Below, piece by piece: positions 36,139 through 44,744 of a DNA stretch of 64,000 nt. Position numbers and translations under genes: made by a program. Position 1 is the first letter of the stretch. The number at the start of each line of letters is the position of its first letter. The notes under the pieces are model-generated. The model ran no database searches. It saw only the letters and a list, made by a program, of their open reading frames with translations, and was not told the origin of the DNA. Source of the DNA: an uncultured Marvinbryantia sp. (lineage in GTDB: Bacteria > Bacillota > Clostridia > Lachnospirales > Lachnospiraceae); contig CALDMO010000018.1 of NCBI GenBank assembly GCA_937915375.1, positions 14,249 through 78,248 of the forward strand. Direction: 5' to 3'.

Positions 36139-36798
36139 ATGGAGCGGTTGGGTGGAAAATTGACGGAGATTCTATGCGCGGTGATTATGATGTTTTTCAT
36201 TCTTTCGGCGGCGGTAACGCTGACGCTGGTTTTTAAGCCGCTCTATCGCTATGATATGGAAAAACTGCGGCTTACTGAGGAAACCGGCTATTCTGAAAAA
36301 GAAATCCTGGAAAATTATGATGCCCTGATTCAATATAATGTGTCGCCGTTTGAAAAAGAGCTGCGTTTGCCGACTTTGGAAATGTCGGAGGAGGGACGGA
36401 TTCATTTTGAAGAAGTGAAAGTGATTTTTCAGTTCTTTTTAAAAATGTTTTTGATCACAGCGGTTCTGGCGGCAATTATTACGGTGATAAAAACGAAAAA
36501 AGGTCAGTATGGCTATCTGAAACTTGCCGGGATTCTAACGTTGATCGTGCCGAGCATTTGCGGTGTTTTCGTAGCGGCAAACTGGGAGCGTGCTTTTGTG
36601 CTGTTTCATGAACTTGTTTTCGCGAACGATTATTGGCTCTTTGATCCGGCGACAGATCCGGTGATCCTGCTTTTGCCGGATGCATTTTTCCTGCATTGCG
36701 CGGTGATGATTTTGCTGCTTGCGGCGGCGGGAGCGGCGGTGTGTTTTGCCACAGGAGTTTGCAGGGAACGCAGCGGCAGAAAAATTACCGGGAAATAA
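36139..36798 (+). CDS. DUF1461 (TIGR01906-like) integral membrane protein
   Basis: A 219-aa protein with about four membrane helices, at residues 10-32, 100-122, 133-155 and 190-212. The loop after helix 1 has YSEKEILENYDALIQYNVSP, a family landmark, and the helix-3 region has LILTLIVPSICG-like sequence. The start is set at ATG 36139, with GGGAG eleven bases upstream; the open region begins at a TTG 12 codons earlier. Function is unknown in this family. Confidence 0.8.
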   Translation: MERLGGKLTEILCAVIMMFFILSAAVTLTLVFKPLYRYDMEKLRLTEETGYSEKEILENYDALIQYNVSPFEKELRLPTLEMSEEGRIHFEEVKVIFQFFLKMFLITAVLAAIITVIKTKKGQYGYLKLAGILTLIVPSICGVFVAANWERAFVLFHELVFANDYWLFDPATDPVILLLPDAFFLHCAVMILLLAAAGAAVCFATGVCRERSGRKITGK

Positions 36799-36849
36799 TG
36801 CAGGAAAAATAGAAAAAAGTGGATAACACGGCAGAAAATCAGTGGTATT

Positions 36850-36879
36850 TGAATAATCAGAAAAAAACAGACAATACTC
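36850..36879 (+). promoter_or_regulatory. Possible SigG/SigF-type promoter of the SASP gene
   Basis: TGAATA (36850-36855), a 16-base gap and CAATACTC (36872-36879), close to the forespore SigG pattern TGAATA-N17-CATACTA. The spacing is one short and the -10 has an extra A, so the call is tentative. It is 45 bases before the SASP start. Confidence 0.35.
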
Positions 36880-36923
36880 CGAAATGAGAAAACAAGCAGG
36901 ATTTTCAGAAAGGAGTATAGATA

Positions 36924-37139
36924 ATGCCGAAGAAAGAAAAAAAGATTGATTTAAACAATCTGACGCCGGAGGAAAAAATCAAATACGAGATTGCGGAGGA
37001 GCTGGGACTTCTGGACCGTGTAATGACAAACGGCTGGAAATCGCTTTCTGCAAAAGAGACCGGCCGGATCGGCGGTCTGATGACGAAGCGCAAACGGGAG
37101 CAAAATGAAAAATTTAGTACAGGATATCAAAACGAATGA
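36924..37139 (+). CDS. Alpha/beta-type small acid-soluble spore protein
   Basis: A 71-aa protein binding spore DNA and shielding it. The family pattern is clear: KYEIAEELGLLDRVMTNGWK near residues 20-40, and then SLSAKETGRIGGLMTKRKRE. The N-terminal 15 residues are lysine-rich, and the family's usual IGG-X-V segment is changed. AAAGGAG precedes the ATG. The last 35 bases overlap the start of holA, which is odd for a forespore-only gene next to a housekeeping one. Confidence 0.85.
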   Translation: MPKKEKKIDLNNLTPEEKIKYEIAEELGLLDRVMTNGWKSLSAKETGRIGGLMTKRKREQNEKFSTGYQNE

Positions 37140-38103
37140 TTTTAAAAACATATATTTGCTGTATGGAGAGGAAGAGTACCTGAAAAAACAGTATAAGAAA
37201 AAACTGCAGGATGCCTTGATCTCTCCGGAAGATACCGTCAATCTGACTGTTTACGAGGGGAAAAATATTTCCGTGCAGGAACTGATCGATCAGGCGGAGA
37301 CGATGCCGTTTTTTGCTGATCGGCGCCTGCTGGTAATCGAGGACAGCGGATTTTTCAAAAGCGCCAGCGCGGAGCTGGCAGGGTATCTGGAACAGGTACC
37401 GGAGACGACATATTTTATGTTTGTGGAATCCGAAGTAGATAAACGGCAGAAGATGTACAAGGCGGTGCAAAAAAATGGTCGGATCGTAGAGTTTGCGACA
37501 CAGAATGAGGAAACGCTGATCCGTTGGATTTTGGGTATTCTGAAAAAAGAAAATAAAAATATTACGCGTTCGTCGATGGAATTGTTTTTGGAAAAGACCG
37601 GAACGGATATGAACAATATCGCTATGGAACTGGAAAAGCTGCTGAGTTATACGATGGATCGTGATGTCATTACAGCGGAGGATATCGAAGCAATCTGTAC
37701 AGTGCAGACGGTCAATAAAATTTTCGATATGATCAATGCTGTTGCGGACGGCAAACGAAAAAAAGCGTTGGATTTGTATTATGACTTGTTGGCTTTAAAA
37801 GAGCCGCCGATGCGGATTCTGTTTTTGCTGACACGACAGTTTAACCTGCTGATGCAGACGAAAGAGCTGCAAAGCACAGGATATGATGCAAAATCGATTG
37901 CTTCAAAGCTTTCGGTTCAACCGTTTGTAGCGCGCAACTGTACGCGTCAGGCGGCAGCGTTTTCGCTGGAAACACTGAAGATGCTGGTAAAGAGCTGTAT
38001 CGATGCAGAAGAAGCGGTAAAGACAGGAAATTTAAACGAAAAGCTTGCGGTGGAATTGATTCTGGCGCAAGGAAGTGAAAAAAGTGTGTGTAAAACAGGG
38101 TAG
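37105..38103 (+). CDS. holA: DNA polymerase III delta subunit
   Basis: A 332-aa clamp-loader subunit that opens the sliding clamp. The N-terminal part FKNIYLLYGEEEYLKKQYKK is typical, then MPFFADRRLLVIEDSGFF and LEKTGTDMNNIAMELEKLL; the C-terminal domain follows from about residue 215. The ATG at 37105 has CGGGAG six bases upstream, inside the SASP gene, so the two overlap by 35 bases in different frames. The TAG at 38101-38103 lies inside the arm of the terminator. Confidence 0.92.
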   Translation: MKNLVQDIKTNDFKNIYLLYGEEEYLKKQYKKKLQDALISPEDTVNLTVYEGKNISVQELIDQAETMPFFADRRLLVIEDSGFFKSASAELAGYLEQVPETTYFMFVESEVDKRQKMYKAVQKNGRIVEFATQNEETLIRWILGILKKENKNITRSSMELFLEKTGTDMNNIAMELEKLLSYTMDRDVITAEDIEAICTVQTVNKIFDMINAVADGKRKKALDLYYDLLALKEPPMRILFLLTRQFNLLMQTKELQSTGYDAKSIASKLSVQPFVARNCTRQAAAFSLETLKMLVKSCIDAEEAVKTGNLNEKLAVELILAQGSEKSVCKTG

Positions 38104-38125
38104 TCTCGTTTTACGCACGCTTTTT
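38084..38125 (+). terminator. Terminator overlapping the end of holA
   Basis: GTGTGTGTAAAAC (38084-38096) pairs with GTTTTACGCACGC (38108-38120), with two G-T pairs, loop of 11 bases, then TTTTTG. The 5' arm is the last coding codons of holA. Confidence 0.85.
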
Positions 38126-38127
38126 GT

Positions 38128-38256
38128 TTAAGATTCTTTTACTGCGGCGATAAAGGTGCTGACAATGATATTTACTTTTTCCGCTAGTTCCTCCCTTGTG
38201 TAATCCAAAAGTTGTCTTTGATGCTTGATTCTGAGACCAATCTTAATTGTATCCAT
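38128..38256 (-). pseudogene. Truncated XRE-type HTH fragment
   Basis: On the minus strand, ATG at 38256 to TAA at 38128 encodes 42 aa: IKIGLRIKHQRQLLDYTREE followed by LAEKVNIIVSTFI. This matches the first two helices and turn of XRE-type regulators (LRxxRxxxGLTREELAEKxxVSxxF), but the rest of the domain is gone. A weak AAGGTAG is upstream. Either a small HTH protein or, more likely, a decayed remnant of a larger regulator. Confidence 0.55.
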
Positions 38257-38774
38257 AAAACTACCTTAACTAAACTTTATGTAAAAGTGGCTACCGATGA
38301 TGTTGAACGAATGGAAGAAAAAGGAAAACACTATACGTGCATATTATAAAGGAAAACAGGAACAAAAATGAACTGACAGTAAAATAATAATCGCCTGATA
38401 ATTCGTTTTGGTAAAAAGAACACGGCATAAATTGTAGAAAATGCCGTCGAATGCTGTTGCTTGTTGATATAAAGAAAAATAAAGGGATAAAAGCATACAA
38501 AATGAAAAGAAAATTGTGTAATATTAGACAAAAAATGACCGGTGGGGGTAGAAACAGTGAAGAAATGTGTGGATAGTAGATAAAACATAAGAAAATAGAT
38601 AGAATATTGATGAAAAATCACAAAACAGGAACTGGAAGAGAAATATATATTGCTTTACAGTTCATATAAGTCTATAATAATAATGAAAATTGTATGTGAC
38701 AAGTGGATGAGTGTATACAGAATTTTTTGTGCAGAACAGAATACATGTCAAATTATGACGAGCGGAGGAATCAG
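38257..38774. other. A+T-rich spacer before the capsule locus
   Basis: About 520 bases between the HTH fragment and cpsB. The stretch 38290-38640 is A+T-rich with no supported gene on either strand. The only clear signals are a promoter at 38650-38678 and a ribosome site GGAGGA at 38764-38769. Confidence 0.6.
38650..38678 (+). promoter_or_regulatory. SigA-type promoter of the capsule operon
   Basis: TTGCTT (38650-38655), 17-base spacer, TATAAT (38673-38678). It is about 97 bases before the cpsB start. Confidence 0.65.
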
Positions 38775-39494
38775 ATGGCAGCCGGAGTGACAGACATTCA
38801 TATACATCTTTTGCCGGGACTGGATGACGGTGTGCAGTCGAAAGAGGAAACACTGGCTGTTTTAAAAGAAGCAGCGACGCAGCAGATTCGGCGTATCATC
38901 GTGACACCGCATTTTTATCCAGGACGTTACGAGGTTACGGCAGAGGAAGCGCTGCTGGTGTTTGATGAAGTGCGGGAGTTATGTCAAAAAGAGGCAATCC
39001 CAATCGAACTGTATGCCGGGCAAGAGTGTTTTTATTACAGTGAACTGGCAGATCAGCTTGATCGGGGCAATGTGCTTACGATGGCAGACAGCCGGTATGT
39101 ACTGGTGGAGTTTGAAACGCAGGCGCCGTTTTCCAAAATTTCCGGAGGCCTGAGAGATCTTTTGAACAGGGGCTATGTACCGATTCTCGCTCATTTTGAA
39201 CGTTACTTGTGTCTGCAAAAGGAGGAGCGCCTGCAGCAGTTAAAAACACTGGGTGTACGGCTGCAGATGAGTTTTGATGTGGTACGTATTCCGGATCGGC
39301 TGTTCAAAAAGAACGTCTGGCGCAGGGTTGCGGCAGACGGTATGGTGGATTATTTTGGCAGTGATTGTCATGGAATGCAGTTTCGGCCGCTACGGGTGCG
39401 GGAAGCCTGTGAATGGCTGGAGCAAAATCTGGATCATGCATTGCTGATGCGTATTTTTCAGAAAAATATTGAAGATATTTTAGAAAATAGATAG
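38775..39494 (+). CDS. cpsB: Tyrosine-protein phosphatase CpsB/YwqE (PHP type)
   Basis: A 239-aa metal-dependent phosphotyrosine phosphatase that removes phosphate from CpsD and so controls chain length and export. Metal ligands are seen in TDIHIHLLPGLDDGV (the HxH motif), VTPHFYPG, AGQECFYY, LAHFERY and SDCHGMQ. The frame starts at 38703, but CGGAGGA at 38763-38769 supports ATG 38775. It is the first gene of the capsule cluster and is followed by cpsC and cpsD, the conserved order. Confidence 0.92.
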   Translation: MAAGVTDIHIHLLPGLDDGVQSKEETLAVLKEAATQQIRRIIVTPHFYPGRYEVTAEEALLVFDEVRELCQKEAIPIELYAGQECFYYSELADQLDRGNVLTMADSRYVLVEFETQAPFSKISGGLRDLLNRGYVPILAHFERYLCLQKEERLQQLKTLGVRLQMSFDVVRIPDRLFKKNVWRRVAADGMVDYFGSDCHGMQFRPLRVREACEWLEQNLDHALLMRIFQKNIEDILENR

Positions 39495-39505
39495 AGGAGG
39501 AACTC

Positions 39506-40225
39506 ATGGAAACTGGAATGGAACAAACTTTTCGTCCGGATCTTGCGGATGACGAAATTGAAATTGATCTGAAAGAATTATTTTTCTTTCTGCTGCATAG
39601 CTGGAAAATGATTTTTCTGGCACTTTTGATAGGGGCTTCGATTTTCGGTGCGTATCATGTGTTTCTGATGAGTCCGGCTTATCAGGCAGACGCGAAGATC
39701 TACATTACAAATACGGATTCGATGATTTCGTTTTCGGATCTGCAGCTCAGTGCAGCGCTGACCGATGACTATGCGGATATCATCAAGAGCCGTACCGTAC
39801 TGAATCGGGTTATCAAGGAAATGAATTTGGATATGAATTACCGTCAGTTGGCGGGATTAATCACAGTGGAAAATCCGGATTCTACACATATTATACATAT
39901 CAAAGTGACAACGGATGATATGGAAACGAGTCGTGACATTGCAAATTCGTTGTTGAATATCAGTATCAGTCAGATTTACCAGATTATTGGCAGCAGCGAA
40001 CCGACGATCATTGATTATGCACAGGCAGAAGCGGTAGAAGACGTTTCGTCGAGTCTGTTTAAATATCTGTTGATTGGCGCATTTCTTGGCGCATTTCTGG
40101 TCTGTGGGATTGAAGTGATGCGATTCCTGATGAATACGACGATAAAGAGCGAAGAAGATGTGGAACGTTATCTGCAGATACCGGTACTGGCATTAGTTCC
40201 ATATTATAAGGAAAAGAAAATATAA
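39506..40225 (+). CDS. cpsC: Polysaccharide co-polymerase / kinase activator CpsC (Wzz domain)
   Basis: A 239-aa membrane protein with two helices (about 30-50 and 190-212) framing an external domain, the layout of Wzz-type chain-length regulators in Gram-positives. The N-terminal cytoplasmic part EIEIDLKELFFFLLHSWK is typical, and the second helix is followed by EEDVERYLQIPVLALVP, the segment that activates CpsD. GAGGAGG precedes the ATG. It works with the kinase encoded next. Confidence 0.9.
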   Translation: METGMEQTFRPDLADDEIEIDLKELFFFLLHSWKMIFLALLIGASIFGAYHVFLMSPAYQADAKIYITNTDSMISFSDLQLSAALTDDYADIIKSRTVLNRVIKEMNLDMNYRQLAGLITVENPDSTHIIHIKVTTDDMETSRDIANSLLNISISQIYQIIGSSEPTIIDYAQAEAVEDVSSSLFKYLLIGAFLGAFLVCGIEVMRFLMNTTIKSEEDVERYLQIPVLALVPYYKEKKI

Positions 40226-40243
40226 GGAAGGATACGCGAAAAC

Positions 40244-41017
40244 ATGAATCAACAATATAACAGCCAGCCGGCAATGTTTGGTGTGCCGATGCGAAAAAGA
40301 GTGGTACTGCAGTATGGGGTGCTTCCATTTCAGGCGAGAGAAGCGATTAATGTACTGCGCGGTAATATACAACTGAGTGGATATGACTTGAAAGTGATTT
40401 CCATTACAAGTGCTTTGGCAAGCGAAGGAAAATCTTCCATTGCCTTTCATCTGGCGAAAAGTCTTGCCGGATTAAATAAAAAAGTAGTGTATTTGGATTG
40501 TGATATTCGAAATTCCATTACGATGATTCGCTATCAGATACAGGGAAATATTGCCGGGCTGAGTGAATTCCTGTGCGGACGTGTACATTTAAATGATATC
40601 ATTTATCAGACGGACGACCAGTGGATGGATATGATTTTTGCCGGAGCGGTCGCTCCGAATCCCAGTGAACTGGTATCGGGACCTCTTTTTAGAGAACTGC
40701 TGGATCAGCTTCGGGGAATGTATGATTACGTAATTGTTGATGCACCTCCGGTCAATCCAGTCATTGATGGGGCATTGATATCCAGAGAGTGCGACGGTAC
40801 GATTCTAGTTGTATCCAGCGGGATTACGGAGCGTGCGCAGGTGATCCGTGCCAAGCGTCAGCTGGAATTTGCAGGAATCAAGGTGCTCGGCGCCGTGTTA
40901 AATAAAGTGGGTATGAAACGCGACGGTTATGGCTACAGTTATGGTTACGGTTATGGCTATGGAGAACAGAGAAAAAAACAGAAGAAAAAAGAGACTGCAA
41001 AACAGAAAAAGAAATGA
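40244..41017 (+). CDS. cpsD: Capsule autokinase CpsD (BY-kinase)
   Basis: A 257-aa cytoplasmic tyrosine kinase that drives the polymerisation machine. Walker A is SALASEGKSS (56-65), Walker A' VVYLDCDIR (81-89) and Walker B DYVIVDAPP (about 164-172). The C-terminal tail holds a cluster of alternating Tyr and Gly (DGYGYSYGYGYGYGE), the autophosphorylation site, followed by lysines. It overlaps the next gene by four bases (ATGA). Dephosphorylation by CpsB is the expected control. Confidence 0.92.
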   Translation: MNQQYNSQPAMFGVPMRKRVVLQYGVLPFQAREAINVLRGNIQLSGYDLKVISITSALASEGKSSIAFHLAKSLAGLNKKVVYLDCDIRNSITMIRYQIQGNIAGLSEFLCGRVHLNDIIYQTDDQWMDMIFAGAVAPNPSELVSGPLFRELLDQLRGMYDYVIVDAPPVNPVIDGALISRECDGTILVVSSGITERAQVIRAKRQLEFAGIKVLGAVLNKVGMKRDGYGYSYGYGYGYGEQRKKQKKKETAKQKKK

Positions 41018-42072
41018 GGACACGAAGAAGACATAGACACAGCCTGGGATACCGCATCCGGCGCTGGTTTCGTCATAACAAACGACTTGCGGTTTGCGGT
41101 TCGCTTTTAAGCCTCACTGTTATCGGTGCAGGTATCGGTTTTGTGTTTCATGCACAAAAAGAACAGAAAAGCCGTCATGTAACAGCCGGAACTTCCGTGA
41201 ATGTCGGCAGCGGCTATCGCAATATTACATATAAGGGAAAACATTATCAGTACAACAATCTGATTACCAATGTCCTTTACGCGGGGATTGATTCTACCGG
41301 TAAACTGGAATCATCGGCACGTTTTGGAGATCAGGCAAGGGCAGACAGTATTTCTCTTGTCGTGATGGATAAGAAACATAAAAAGATGACGATTATTGCG
41401 ATCAGCCGTGATACGATGACAGATATTCATCGTTATACACTGGATGGAACGGATCGCGGAGCGGGAGAGTCGCATCTTGGCTTTGCTTATACCTATGGGG
41501 AAGGCGGAAAGGTTAGCTGTGAAAATTTGGTCTGGTCTGTCTCGAATCTGTTATACAACATTCCGATTCAGGAATACGTTGTCACGAATCAGACCTCCAT
41601 GCCCTATATCAACAATCTGGTAGGAGGGGTGACTGTTACAGTGCCAAATGATGATCTGGTACAGAAATATCCGGAACTGAGCAGTGGAGCGGTAGTGACA
41701 CTGAATGACCGAACCATCACAGATTACCTGCATTATCGGGATACGTCCGTAGATTTCAGTAATGAAGGGCGTATTGCACGTCAGAAATCCTTTATTAATG
41801 CGTTTATTCCATTGGCGAAAGCGAAAACGCAGACAGACCTTAATGGAATGTGGGAAAAACTGGAAGCGATGGAGGATTATCTGCAGACCAGTATTACGAA
41901 AAACAAATATATTGATCTGGTGAATGTGATGGAGCAGATTACTTATACAGATGAAGATTTCTACAGCCTTCCCGGAGAAAACAGGGTGGGTGAACTGCAT
42001 GATGAGTTTTATCCGGATATGGAGGTAATTCAGGATAAAGTCATAGAGTTATTCTATGAGGAGGTTTCTTAA
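41014..42072 (+). CDS. LytR-CpsA-Psr (LCP) family ligase
   Basis: A 352-aa membrane protein with one helix near residues 26-48 and an extracytoplasmic LCP domain (about 85-260). LCP enzymes attach polysaccharides or teichoic acids from the lipid carrier to peptidoglycan. Family marks are LYAGIDSTG, ARADSISLVVMD, TIIAISRDTMTDI with the catalytic Arg-Asp, and the YVVTNQTSMPYI and GRIARQKSFI blocks. It probably anchors the capsule made by this locus. The LytR_C domain, which can be joined to LCP proteins, is a separate gene 790 bases on. Confidence 0.9.
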   Translation: MRTRRRHRHSLGYRIRRWFRHNKRLAVCGSLLSLTVIGAGIGFVFHAQKEQKSRHVTAGTSVNVGSGYRNITYKGKHYQYNNLITNVLYAGIDSTGKLESSARFGDQARADSISLVVMDKKHKKMTIIAISRDTMTDIHRYTLDGTDRGAGESHLGFAYTYGEGGKVSCENLVWSVSNLLYNIPIQEYVVTNQTSMPYINNLVGGVTVTVPNDDLVQKYPELSSGAVVTLNDRTITDYLHYRDTSVDFSNEGRIARQKSFINAFIPLAKAKTQTDLNGMWEKLEAMEDYLQTSITKNKYIDLVNVMEQITYTDEDFYSLPGENRVGELHDEFYPDMEVIQDKVIELFYEEVS

Positions 42073-42138
42073 CGGTTTAAACTTAGCAATAAGTTTGAAC
42101 ATAGATGTAAAATTGGTAAGAAAGGAGGGAAATGACCA

Positions 42139-42735
42139 ATGAAAAAGTTTGTAGCATTTGTTTGTGCAGCAATGATGGCATTCGGTACAGTTGCATCTGC
42201 AGCTGGTCCGAGCATTACAACTGTTGTAGAATCTACTGCCACTGTTACAGGCGGAACCGGTAAAGTAGAGGGAACGGTATCTGTTTCCAAAGCAGATCCG
42301 GTTGCTTACAAAAGTGAGACTGCGAAAGCAGCCGTAGCACTTTTGAATGACGCTGACAAGACTCCGACGATGGAAGAACTAGCAACAGCACTGGCGCTGG
42401 ATACAACAGAAGTAAAAACTGTACAGGGAACAGACATCGACCTGAAAGAATTCAAGGCGGTTGCTCTGTTTATGGAACTGGGAATAGATAGCGAAGAGAA
42501 ATTTACAATGACAGAGAAAGGTACTGTTGTTGCAGAAATCACTGCTGATGTTCTCAAAGATGTAGACCCGGAAAAACTGAGTAACTACGTAATCCTGTTC
42601 GTTGATCCGGAAACGGGCGACGTTACAGTAATCGAATTGGACAAAGAAAAGTTTGATGCAGCGACAGGAAAAGTGGAAGTAGAATTCCCGGCACTTGGTA
42701 CCTTTACAATTCTGGAGAAAAACGCTGCAGAATAA
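42139..42735 (+). CDS. Secreted protein of unknown function in the capsule locus
   Basis: A 198-aa protein with a clear signal peptide MKKFVAFVCAAMMAFGTVAS cut at ASA-AG. The mature part is acidic and rich in Thr, Val and Ala with no recognised fold. The C-terminal part SNYVILFVDPETGDVTVIEL suggests a beta-sheet domain. AAAGGAGGG lies upstream. It is probably secreted, perhaps surface bound; the link to the capsule is by location only. Confidence 0.75.
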   Translation: MKKFVAFVCAAMMAFGTVASAAGPSITTVVESTATVTGGTGKVEGTVSVSKADPVAYKSETAKAAVALLNDADKTPTMEELATALALDTTEVKTVQGTDIDLKEFKAVALFMELGIDSEEKFTMTEKGTVVAEITADVLKDVDPEKLSNYVILFVDPETGDVTVIELDKEKFDAATGKVEVEFPALGTFTILEKNAAE

Positions 42736-42863
42736 GAGAAATGTGCCAGATGCAGTCAGGCGCGGCGAAACGGCAGAAATGCCGTTTCTGCCAAACTGTT
42801 TGATCAAAGAGATGGGGATTGAAAAATCCTATAAATACAGAAAGATGTTGAGGGGCATATACG

Positions 42864-43484
42864 ATGTCAAAAAAGAAAAATTATAATCAGGAAAAGAATC
42901 CATTACAGATGGTTTTATATACAGGAATCGTGTTGGCGTTGCTAGTGTTTCTTTTTGTTCTGGTGTTCCAGAATAAAAACAAACAGGCAGCTTTTGAAGA
43001 AAAAATAAAAGAAATGACAGCGCGGGAAACAGAGATGGTGATGACGGAACGCAAGCCGAGAGAAGAAACGAAATCTGAGACAGAAGCAGTTACGGCGGGA
43101 AGCACGAATGTAACTGCGCAGACGGAGCAAACGATGAACACACCGACCGAGAGAGAACAGAGTGGACTTATGTCTGCGGAAGTAAATATTTTGGTTTTAA
43201 ATGGAAGCGAACGTCCGGGGGTAGCTGGAATCTGGAAAATACATCTGGAGGAAAGCGGCTATACCAATGTTTATACGGCGACTTATACAGAGGCCCTGGA
43301 ACAGACACTGATCTACACGGATGACGCGGCGCTTGGAGAGATGCTGAAAACAGAATTTACAAACGCGGTGGTACATCCGGGCAAGGTGGAATCCGGGATT
43401 GAGATGACAGAGGGAGAGACGCTGCCGGAAACGATCGACGCGTATATCATTATCGGGAGAAATAATGTGACTGTGAGCGGGTAA
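42864..43484 (+). CDS. Membrane protein with a LytR C-terminal domain
   Basis: A 206-aa protein with one N-terminal helix (about 15-37), a charged Glu/Thr-rich linker and a C-terminal LytR_C domain starting near residue 105 (EVNILVLNGSERPGVAGIWK). This domain is often fused to LCP enzymes; here it stands apart as a membrane-anchored gene, while the LCP protein of the locus lacks it. A GGGG-type ribosome site is 9 bases upstream. A role in attaching polysaccharide with the LCP protein is inference. Confidence 0.8.
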   Translation: MSKKKNYNQEKNPLQMVLYTGIVLALLVFLFVLVFQNKNKQAAFEEKIKEMTARETEMVMTERKPREETKSETEAVTAGSTNVTAQTEQTMNTPTEREQSGLMSAEVNILVLNGSERPGVAGIWKIHLEESGYTNVYTATYTEALEQTLIYTDDAALGEMLKTEFTNAVVHPGKVESGIEMTEGETLPETIDAYIIIGRNNVTVSG

Positions 43485-43559
43485 GCATTTATATAGCGCA
43501 CGGAGAAAAAATTATTTTATAAGCGGGTAGACAAACATCAAAATTATATAGGGAAGCAT

Positions 43560-43597
43560 ACAATACGTCTACAGATTATTGATTGTAGACGTATTGT
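43560..43597 (+). terminator. Long inverted repeat after the first capsule block
   Basis: ACAATACGTCTACA (43560-43573) and TGTAGACGTATTGT (43584-43597) form a perfect 14-bp stem with a 10-base loop. The T-run after it is short, so it may be a terminator or a structural element. Confidence 0.6.
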
Positions 43598-43650
43598 CGT
43601 TTCCCGGGGAATATGGATGGAAAGAAAAAGTATGTGGGAGAGGACAGGAA

Positions 43651-44337
43651 ATGTATCGGAAAAAATCCAGTGGCTGGACAAATAAGCTCAGTGGCGTCAT
43701 CATAACGGATAAAACGGTATCGAAAGAAACAATTGAACGATGTATGGAAATGGGACTTACGGTTCATTTGAATCTCGCGCAGATATCGGAGAAAACCGGA
43801 GGAAGACAGTCGGTGAAAAAAATTGGTGATTATACCGTTCTTACTTCCAGCCTTAATGTTATGTCTCTGAAACAGGCGTTTTTGAAAAGGATGATCGATC
43901 TTATTGCCGGTTTTTTCGGATGTATTGCGACCGGAATTATTTTTATTTTCATTGCGCCGATCATTTATATCAGCTCTCTGGGGCCGATCTTTTTTGCGCG
44001 GGAGCGTATCGGGCAAAACGGAAAAACATTTAAGATGTACAAGTTCCGCAGTATGTACATGGACGCGGAAGAACGGAAAACGGAATTAATGAAAGAAAAT
44101 AAGATGAGTAGCAATCTGATGTTCAAGCTTGATTTTGATCCGCGGATTATCGGAAATAGAATTCTTCCGGATGGAACGAAAAAGACAGGAATCGGTCAAT
44201 TTATCCGTTCGACCTCTTTGGATGAATTTCCGCAGTTTTTCAATATTTTTTTAGGGCAGATGTCTCTGGTCGGTAGGAAGGATATAATAGGGATAACCAG
44301 AGAAAAAACCTGTGTTTATGCGGTTTCTGCCTGTTAG
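43651..44337 (+). pseudogene. Internally deleted copy of the phosphoglycosyltransferase
   Basis: A 228-codon frame (ATG 43651, GGACAGG upstream) that duplicates the initiating transferase at 44745-46163. The first nine residues (MYRKKSSGW) match its start, then the sequence jumps to the piece equal to residues about 225 on (ERCMEMGLTVHLNLAQ, KKIGDYTVLTSSLNVM), losing most of the N-terminal membrane domain. The sugar-transferase domain is well kept to IRSTSLDEFPQF and then ends in an unrelated tail (RKDIIGITREKTCVYAVSAC) where the true enzyme has its C-terminal catalytic part. It is therefore almost surely inactive. Confidence 0.85.
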
Positions 44338-44744
44338 TTGCTTTTGCAGATTTCCTTTTTTCGTGTCTTGGAATGGCGGGCATATGGATGAGCATAAACA
44401 AAGGAATGGTTCTTTGGATGCTCATTTTGACCCATTCACAGAGCGTGAAAAATTGAAAAAGGAGAAGCGACTAAGCCTGTGTTCTGTATCAGAATAACAG
44501 GCTGTCCGTCGTTGTGGTCTGGATATAAGATAAAAAAAGTAATAATAATAAATGAAATAATAACCCTCATCGTATTGTGTGAGGGGGTAAAGCGAGGTAT
44601 AATAAATGAAGCGAATGCAAAGCATTGATTGCAGATGTAATTCCCCAACCCCTTGTAGTGGGAAGAAACGATACAAGTAAATTAGAGATAAAAAAGAATG
44701 AAGAATACGAGTTATTTCATTATGATAAAGAGGGAGAATAGATA
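44338..44744. other. Region between the transferase copy and the intact gene
   Basis: 407 bases with no supported gene. It contains an inverted repeat around 44474-44503 (AGCCTGT ... ACAGGCT with an inner TTCTG/CAGAA) and a promoter at 44575-44603. The leader from there to 44745 is about 135 bases and includes a short hairpin AATGC-AAA-GCATT near 44623. Confidence 0.6.
44575..44603 (+). promoter_or_regulatory. SigA-type promoter of the second capsule block
   Basis: TTGTGT (44575-44580), 17-base spacer, TATAAT (44598-44603). It would start the transcript of the glycosyltransferase genes. Confidence 0.65.

Noticed and set aside
44474..44503. Inverted repeat as a terminator after the transferase copy
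   Set aside because: No T-run follows; left as an unexplained hairpin.
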